NCBI RefSeq assembly: GCF_900699765.1
Contig: NZ_CAADHO010000019.1
Location: 1-37,779, forward strand
Reading direction: 5' to 3'
DNA length: 37,779 bases
From: Desulfoluna butyratoxydans
GTDB taxonomy: Bacteria; Desulfobacterota; Desulfobacteria; Desulfobacterales; Desulfolunaceae
Within the stretch, counting starts at the first letter, position 1, and the number at the start of each line of letters is the position of its first letter. Under the pieces are notes generated by a model that did no database searches, was not told where the DNA came from, and worked only from the letters and a program-made list of their open reading frames with translations. The position numbers and the translations under genes are program-made. Shown here piece by piece: positions 33,556 through 37,779 of this stretch.

Positions 33556-34968
33556 ATGTCATTTGATCGACTTGGCCTTCGTGCCGAACTGCTGAAAGCC
33601 ATAAGCGACAAGGGCTATGCCCAGCCCACCCCCATCCAGGAGAGGGCTGTGCCCGTGATCCTCGAAGGGCAGGATATTCTTGCCCGGGCCCAGACCGGCA
33701 CGGGCAAGACCGACGCCTTTGCCCTGCCCCTGGTAGAAATTCTGGGTCAGAAAAAGGGCTACGGCAGGCATCCCCGCGCCCTGGTCCTGGCCCCCACGCG
33801 GGAGCTGGCCCTTCAGGTGGGGGAGTGCATCAAAGGCTATGCCCGGCGTGTCTCCCTGCGATGCACCGTGGTGTACGGCGGGGTGGGTATTCATCCTCAG
33901 ATCACCCGTCTCAAGCGCGGGGTGGACATTCTGGTGGCCACGCCCGGGCGTTTGCTGGACCTTGCCATCCAGCGGCACGTAAAGCTCATGGACATCGAGT
34001 TCCTCGTCTTTGACGAAGCGGACCGCATGCTGGACCTGGGCTTCAGTCAGGAGATCTCCCAGATCCTGGAGCTGTTGCCCGAAGAGCGCCGCACCATGCT
34101 CTTTTCCGCCACCTATACCCCGGAGATCCGCGAGCTCGCCTCCCGGATGCTCACGAACCCCGCCCAGATCGAGGTCTCCCCAGAAAAAGCGGCAGCAGAC
34201 GCTGTGGACCAGCGGGTTCATACCGTGGACAAGTCCAACAAGCGGGCGCTTCTTGTCCACCTGATCACCAAGGGCCGCTGGTCCAGGGTTTTGGCCTTTT
34301 GCCGCACCAAGCACGGGGCCAACAAGCTTCGGGACAAGCTCATGGAGCGGGGGATCCCGTCGGCTGCCCTTCACGGCAACATGAGTCAGTCCGTCAGGAA
34401 CCGAACCCTCCAGGAGTTCAAAGAGGGGGGGATCCAGGTTCTCACGGCAACGGATGTGGCTGCCAGGGGCCTTGATATCAGCGGCTTACCCTGTGTGGTG
34501 AACTACGACATGCCCAAGATCCCCGAAGATTACGTCCACCGCATCGGCCGTACGGGCCGGGCCGGAGAAAAGGGTCTGGCCATCTCCCTGGTGGGTGCCG
34601 AGGAGGTGCCCTTCCTTGAGGCCATCGAAGCCTTTCTCAAGCGCAAGCTTCCCGTGGCCCATGTGGACGGCTACACCCAGGGCCACGAAGTGCCGGATTT
34701 TGTGCTCTACCGCCCGGGCAGCACCGGCGGCGGTAAGAAAAAGGTAGACAAAGAGCTCAAAGAGATCGTGGAGAAGCGCAAAACCGCAAAACAGGAGTCC
34801 CGGTCCCGCAAGGCAAAATCCAGTGGCTCCGGCAAAAAAGCCGCCACCAAAACGAAAACCCGCACCGGCTCCGGCAAGGCAAACAGCCCCCGGGGCAACG
34901 GAAACGCAAAGCCCGGCTCCCGCCCGTCCAGGGGAGGAAAACCCGGCAAGCCCAAGGGACGCCGATAG
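33556..34968 (+). CDS. rhlE: DEAD-box RNA helicase, RhlE-like
   Basis: The 470-residue ATP-dependent RNA helicase has motif Q (PTPIQ), motif I AQTGTGKT, motif Ia PTRELA, motif II DEAD, motif III SAT and motif VI HRIGRTGRAG. From about residue 390 it has a lysine/arginine/glycine/serine-rich disordered tail typical of RhlE types, probably for non-specific RNA binding. ATG 33556 is chosen because TGAGGA lies 9 bases upstream, and MSFDRLGL is the usual beginning. It lies 57 bases after ptsP. Confidence 0.93.
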   Translation: MSFDRLGLRAELLKAISDKGYAQPTPIQERAVPVILEGQDILARAQTGTGKTDAFALPLVEILGQKKGYGRHPRALVLAPTRELALQVGECIKGYARRVSLRCTVVYGGVGIHPQITRLKRGVDILVATPGRLLDLAIQRHVKLMDIEFLVFDEADRMLDLGFSQEISQILELLPEERRTMLFSATYTPEIRELASRMLTNPAQIEVSPEKAAADAVDQRVHTVDKSNKRALLVHLITKGRWSRVLAFCRTKHGANKLRDKLMERGIPSAALHGNMSQSVRNRTLQEFKEGGIQVLTATDVAARGLDISGLPCVVNYDMPKIPEDYVHRIGRTGRAGEKGLAISLVGAEEVPFLEAIEAFLKRKLPVAHVDGYTQGHEVPDFVLYRPGSTGGGKKKVDKELKEIVEKRKTAKQESRSRKAKSSGSGKKAATKTKTRTGSGKANSPRGNGNAKPGSRPSRGGKPGKPKGRR

Positions 34969-35627
34969 GCATCCTCCCTTCATCCTTTCCTTTCTGTTAC
35001 GGCGTCGCCCATGCACCATCCATGGGCGATGTCGCTTCCGATTCCTAACCCCTCAGGCCCATCACATCGTTGACGGCTTCCTCCGTGTCCAGATCTTTTG
35101 ACAAAAAATGATCCCAAAACAGCAACCAGGCAGCGTGATGTTGCCTCTGGCGGCCCTGCCAAGGACCAGCCTTTTGATGCATTTCCGCCCAAGGGCTACG
35201 CTAAGACGCCACAAGAAAGTTTGGTAAACAGGTTTTTACCCTTGGTTCAGTTTGTCATCGCGTTTGGGATGGTTGTTTATCCATGAAATGTTAGGTTTGG
35301 GTAACGTTATAACACGCTTGCATTCATGAGGATTAAAAGATATGAATATTAGTAAAATTTTTGCGAATAGCTGAATTTTATTTCCCGAGCTCGTTTGGGA
35401 TGGCACCGTTATGTGGTGCGTGGTTTATTGAAGCGCGATGTTGATGGTGAAAACCACATGTGTTGTGTTTTGAAACTCAAGAATTGTAATGAATATCGGA
35501 TGGTTTTGTCTGTTTTTGCGTGGCGGGTGCTACTATCCGATAGGCATGTTATTAATTTTTAGCCCAATCAATATATTTAAGTTGAATAATGACCTTAAAA
35601 TATCGGATATAGGAAAGAAATAAAATT
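34969..35627. other. Transition from GC-rich core to AT-rich accessory DNA
   Basis: A 9-bp hairpin follows the helicase (TCGCCCATG 35005-35013 with CATGGGCGA 35021-35029), without a T-run. A diverged R2-like sequence lies at about 35139-35240 (GCCTCTGGCGGCCCTGCC, then GGTAAACAGG). A 62-codon frame crosses it at 35098-35286, but it mostly translates repeat DNA and I do not accept it. From about 35290 base composition falls sharply to AT-rich. Confidence 0.5.
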
Positions 35628-36098
35628 ATGAAAAAAGCGTTTATCAATTTGACCATGACGTTCATTATTATGTTTTCGGTTAGTAATGCGTATGCAGATT
35701 TAGATAATTTCCTTTCTAACCTAAATATTCAGGCCAAAGCCGACATAGATAATTTCAGCGCCAGGTTGAGTGCCCAGTTCAGTGTCCCTTATCCTGAAGT
35801 CCAGACAATAATCAGAACTGTAGAGTTTCCCGCTGACGTGTTTATGTGCCTTCAACTCGGCAAGATGACAAACACTGAACCAGAGAGTGTCGTAGAGATA
35901 TACAGGAGCAATAAGAATAAAGGATGGGGAGCTATAGCCAAAGAACTCGGGATCGAGCCGGGTTCAGCTGATTTTCATGCACTCAAGAGAGGATCGTTTT
36001 CGTTAGCTGACGGACAGGGTAGGGGAACAAGCAAGGGACAAAAGAAAGGTAAAAACAAGGCTAAAGGAAAAGGGCACAATAAAAAACAAAAAAGCTAA
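35628..36098 (+). CDS. Secreted small protein with basic Gly/Lys tail (156 aa), unknown
   Basis: The protein has a signal peptide (MKKAFINLTMTFIIMFSVSN, likely cleaved at AYA|D near residue 23). A helical middle region (LDNFLSNLNIQAKADIDNF, then VPYPEVQTIIRTVEFPADV) leads to a conserved-looking block (GWGAIAKELGIEPGSADFHA). The tail is a low-complexity run of about 30 residues rich in Lys and Gly. I believe similar hypothetical proteins are common in proteobacteria, but I cannot name a function. The gene is much more AT-rich than the core genes to its left. A likely ribosome-binding AGGA lies 12 bases before the ATG. It sits between rhlE and intI in opposite orientation to intI. Confidence 0.65.
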   Translation: MKKAFINLTMTFIIMFSVSNAYADLDNFLSNLNIQAKADIDNFSARLSAQFSVPYPEVQTIIRTVEFPADVFMCLQLGKMTNTEPESVVEIYRSNKNKGWGAIAKELGIEPGSADFHALKRGSFSLADGQGRGTSKGQKKGKNKAKGKGHNKKQKS

Positions 36099-36200
36099 CC
36101 TGCCGTTTAAATAGTTTTTAACGCTTCTCTTGGGCTCGCTAAAGTAAAACAGGAAAAGCATCAAAACTAAACAGGGGGCAGGCTCTTTACAAATTTTACC

Positions 36201-36235
36201 GCGGAGTTTTTTTTAAGCGACCCGCCGGAAGCATG
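36201..36235 (-). repeat. Dispersed repeat family R3, copy 2
   Basis: GCGGAG, a T-run, AAGCGACCCGCCGGAAGCA is the inverted partner of 11788-11825. It lies between the secreted protein gene and the end of intI. Confidence 0.55.
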
Positions 36236-36290
36236 TTTTTATTTGCATGAGTTGATGAATGGCTCAAGGGAAGCAACTGCCCGAAAAGGC

Positions 36291-37280
36291 TCAATGGATC
36301 TTGCGCTGATGATGGATGTCCAACGGGCTCTGAACGGCCAGCCCTCCTTTGTTGAGAACGTGGGTGTAGATCATGGTGGTACTGACGTCCTTGTGGCCCA
36401 GAAGGTCCTGAATGGTTCGGATGTCGTAGCCTGCCTCAAGGAGATGCGTTGCAAAGGAGTGACGGAAGGTGTGGCAGGTCACCGGTTTGATTATCCCTGC
36501 CAGTTTTCGCGCCTTATAAATGGCTCGATTCAACGTCTTTTCATGGAGGTGATGGCGGCGCCTGATTCCTGACCGCGGATCGACAGATAGACCCGACGAA
36601 GGGAAAACGTATTGCCAGCCCCACTCTTTGTCCGCGTTTTTATACTTTACGGCCAGGGCGTTGGGCAGATAGACACTGCCCACATCATCAGCCAGGTCTG
36701 ATTCATGAAGCGCTTTTCTCTGATCCAGATGTTCTCTGAGCCTTTCCTTTGCAACATCCGGAAAAATGGTGATGCGGTCTTTCTGCCCTTTGCCGTCGCG
36801 AACGACAATCTGGTTAAGCCCGAAATCAACATCCTTTACCCTCAGTCTCAGGCATTCAATGGCCCTCAATCCGCCCCCGTACAGTAGCTGCCCCATGATC
36901 AGGTATTGGCCGGACATCCCGGCAAGTACCCTTTGGGTTTCATCCACCGTCAGCACGGTAGGCAGGCGCATCGGCTTTTTGGCCCGAAAGGCTTTGATCT
37001 TGCCTTCAATTTCAATTTTAAGCACCTCTTTGTAAAGAAAAAGCAGGGCGCTGAATGCCTGGTTCTGCGTCGAGGCAGCAACGTTCCGTCTTGTTGCGAG
37101 ATGGGTCAGGTAGGCCTCAATCTCTTTCTTTCCCATGTCCTTTGGGTGCCTCTTGCCGTGAAAGAGAATGTAACGCTTTATCCAGCTTGTATAAGCCTCT
37201 TCTGTCCGAATGGAGTAGTGCTTGAGGCGAATTTTGTCACGCACTTTGTCAAGCAGCCTTGTCTGGGGCGCAGGGCTCAC
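36291..37280 (-). CDS. intI: Integron integrase
   Basis: This is a 329-residue tyrosine recombinase of the IntI group. The catalytic set is R139, K164, H270, R273, H296 and Y305 (YGGGLRA, CHTFRHSFATHL, LLGHKDVSTTMIYTHV); the R-H-R-Y spacing of 131/134/166 equals that of IntI1. The IntI-specific extra helix is present at about 215-245 (ADKEWGWQYVFPSSG, then SVDPRSGIRRRHH). The start is GTG 37280 with a perfect AAGGAGGT just upstream, giving typical IntI length; the open frame continues upstream to 37463 but lacks support. It would insert cassettes at attI, expected to the right of 37280. Confidence 0.92.
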   Translation of the reverse strand: MSPAPQTRLLDKVRDKIRLKHYSIRTEEAYTSWIKRYILFHGKRHPKDMGKKEIEAYLTHLATRRNVAASTQNQAFSALLFLYKEVLKIEIEGKIKAFRAKKPMRLPTVLTVDETQRVLAGMSGQYLIMGQLLYGGGLRAIECLRLRVKDVDFGLNQIVVRDGKGQKDRITIFPDVAKERLREHLDQRKALHESDLADDVGSVYLPNALAVKYKNADKEWGWQYVFPSSGLSVDPRSGIRRRHHLHEKTLNRAIYKARKLAGIIKPVTCHTFRHSFATHLLEAGYDIRTIQDLLGHKDVSTTMIYTHVLNKGGLAVQSPLDIHHQRKIH

Positions 37281-37475
37281 AAATACCTCCTTGCAATTGT
37301 TCAATTCAAAGAGTAAGAATTTAACAGCTTGGCTATAAACGGACAGTTGCCTTTGGGGTGATGATACAACTGAATATCCGAGAGAAAGATGTGTGAGTTT
37401 AAGGTCAACAATGTTAATGACAACAAACGTCAAGACATTATGCAAGGATGTCTGAAAATGCAAGAAATATAAGAA
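37281..37475. promoter_or_regulatory. intI upstream region (promoter, possible attI)
   Basis: This should contain the intI promoter and, in most integrons, attI. I see AAGGAGGT just before GTG, several TTGAC-like hexamers on the minus strand, and one RYYYAAC match (ATTTAAC, 37319-37325), which may be chance. No clear LexA-type box was found. Confidence 0.4.
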
Positions 37476-37690
37476 TATGCGACAAATCAGTCCCGTATTC
37501 CGGCATATGGTGGATTATGAGACAGCGTTGTCGCTTTTTCCCTTTGAGAAGGTATTATGGGACATATCGGTTCCCAATAAATGGAATACGGGACATGGTG
37601 GTCCCATATACCCGGAGATTCATAGAATATCGGACAAAAATGTCCATGTTTCCCTCTGAGAAGGTGTTATGGGACAAAAATGTCCACTAA
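37476..37690. repeat. Six phased ~20-bp palindromes in two ~112-bp units
   Basis: Half sites of the form TATGGGACA face each other across 4-5 bases. The GACA of each site starts at 37481, 37521, 37561, 37592, 37633 and 37673, giving 40, 40, 31, 41 and 40 bp spacing, close to whole helical turns. Sites 1-3 and 4-6 are two copies of one 111-112-bp unit: CCCTTTGAGAAGGTATTATG in the first matches CCCTCTGAGAAGGTGTTATG in the second. Sites 5 and 6 share GGACAAAAATGTCC. It could be a binding array for a transposase (IS21-family ends carry multiple repeats), a replication or partition protein, or a regulator. Confidence 0.85.
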
Positions 37691-37695
37691 TAATT

Positions 37696-37702
37696 GTTGA
37701 AC
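37696..37702 (+). other. Possible integron core site GTTGAAC (candidate attI/attC crossover)
   Basis: GTTGAAC fits the GTTRRRY core cut by integron integrases. It lies 416 bases upstream of the intI start, just past the palindrome array, and is followed by a small hairpin (CCCGC-TTC-GCGGG, 37706-37718). A 7-base degenerate match is weak evidence. Cassettes, if any, would start here and run off the window. Confidence 0.25.
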
Positions 37703-37779
37703 AAACCCGCTTCGCGGGGGATAGTCATTCGAATAGTCTTTATTTACTCTAACATTTCTGTTTTTCATACAAGCTAAAT

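Noticed and set aside
35098..35286. 62-codon frame after rhlE
   Set aside because: Most of it reads through a diverged copy of the R2 repeat, so conservation of its translation would reflect the repeat.
36099..36182. 84-bp imperfect inverted repeat (CCTGCC ... GGCAGG) after the secreted protein gene, considered as an attC site
   Set aside because: Size fits attC, but the ends lack RYYYAAC and GTTRRRY cores, and it lies on the wrong side of intI. A weak terminator is likelier.
37476..37690. Palindrome array considered as a CRISPR
   Set aside because: Repeats are about 20 bp, imperfect, and the intervening sequences are themselves duplicated rather than unique.
37448..37690. 80-codon and 60-codon frames across the palindrome array
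   Set aside because: They translate the repeated palindromes, have no ribosome-binding site, and the 111/112-bp unit shifts the frame.

Overview
The window looks like a chromosomal stretch from a GC-rich, marine-type anaerobe of the Desulfobacterota (Desulfobacterales, perhaps Desulfoluna-like). That placement is inference. It rests on a cytochrome b / Rieske complex fused into an operon with a multiheme cytochrome c, Na+-coupled transporters, a secreted sulfatase, many Fe-S and radical enzymes, and families of short intergenic palindromes. No rRNA or tRNA was recognised.

Layout: (1) 1-960: the possible tail of a gene, then five ~154-bp tandem repeats ending at a strong bidirectional terminator. 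(2) 0.96-6.9 kb, amino-acid uptake and breakdown: an NhaC-type Na+/H+ antiporter (-), a neurotransmitter:sodium symporter with a 32-codon MetS-type small subunit (+), an Fe-S L-serine dehydratase (+) and a type I asparaginase (+). (3) 7.0-11.2 kb: a Cys-rich MarR regulator (+) facing a minus-strand run of ArsP/DUF318-type permease, 59-aa Cys-rich protein, two rhodanese-fold proteins and a TauE/SafE exporter, followed by a periplasmic protein. The regulator promoter and the permease leader/promoter share the palindrome TTGATANNGTCAA, so this looks like one locally controlled regulon, probably for a sulfur, thiol or metalloid stress. (4) 12-17.5 kb: a winged-helix/ferredoxin protein, a chemoreceptor, a methyltransferase and an arylsulfatase. 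(5) 17.7-22 kb: a quinol-oxidising complex (cytochrome b, Rieske, and a multiheme cytochrome c with TPR repeats). (6) 22.2-29.4 kb: a Bat aerotolerance operon (moxR, DUF58, DUF4381, batA, batB, batC-like, batD), interrupted twice by palindromic repeat elements. (7) 29.8-35 kb: a KamA-family radical SAM protein, a GAF-domain PTS enzyme I (PtsP) and an RhlE-like RNA helicase.

From about 35.1 kb the sequence turns AT-rich and looks accessory: a diverged dispersed repeat, a small secreted protein with a basic tail, and an integron integrase (intI) on the minus strand. Upstream of intI, where attI and a cassette array would be expected, there is an array of six ~20-bp palindromes at 40/40/31/41/40-bp spacing, organised as two ~112-bp units. 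Any cassettes would lie past the right edge of the window.

The items most worth a second look are the MarR/permease/Cys-protein/rhodanese regulon with its three operator copies, and the phased palindrome array beside the integron integrase.
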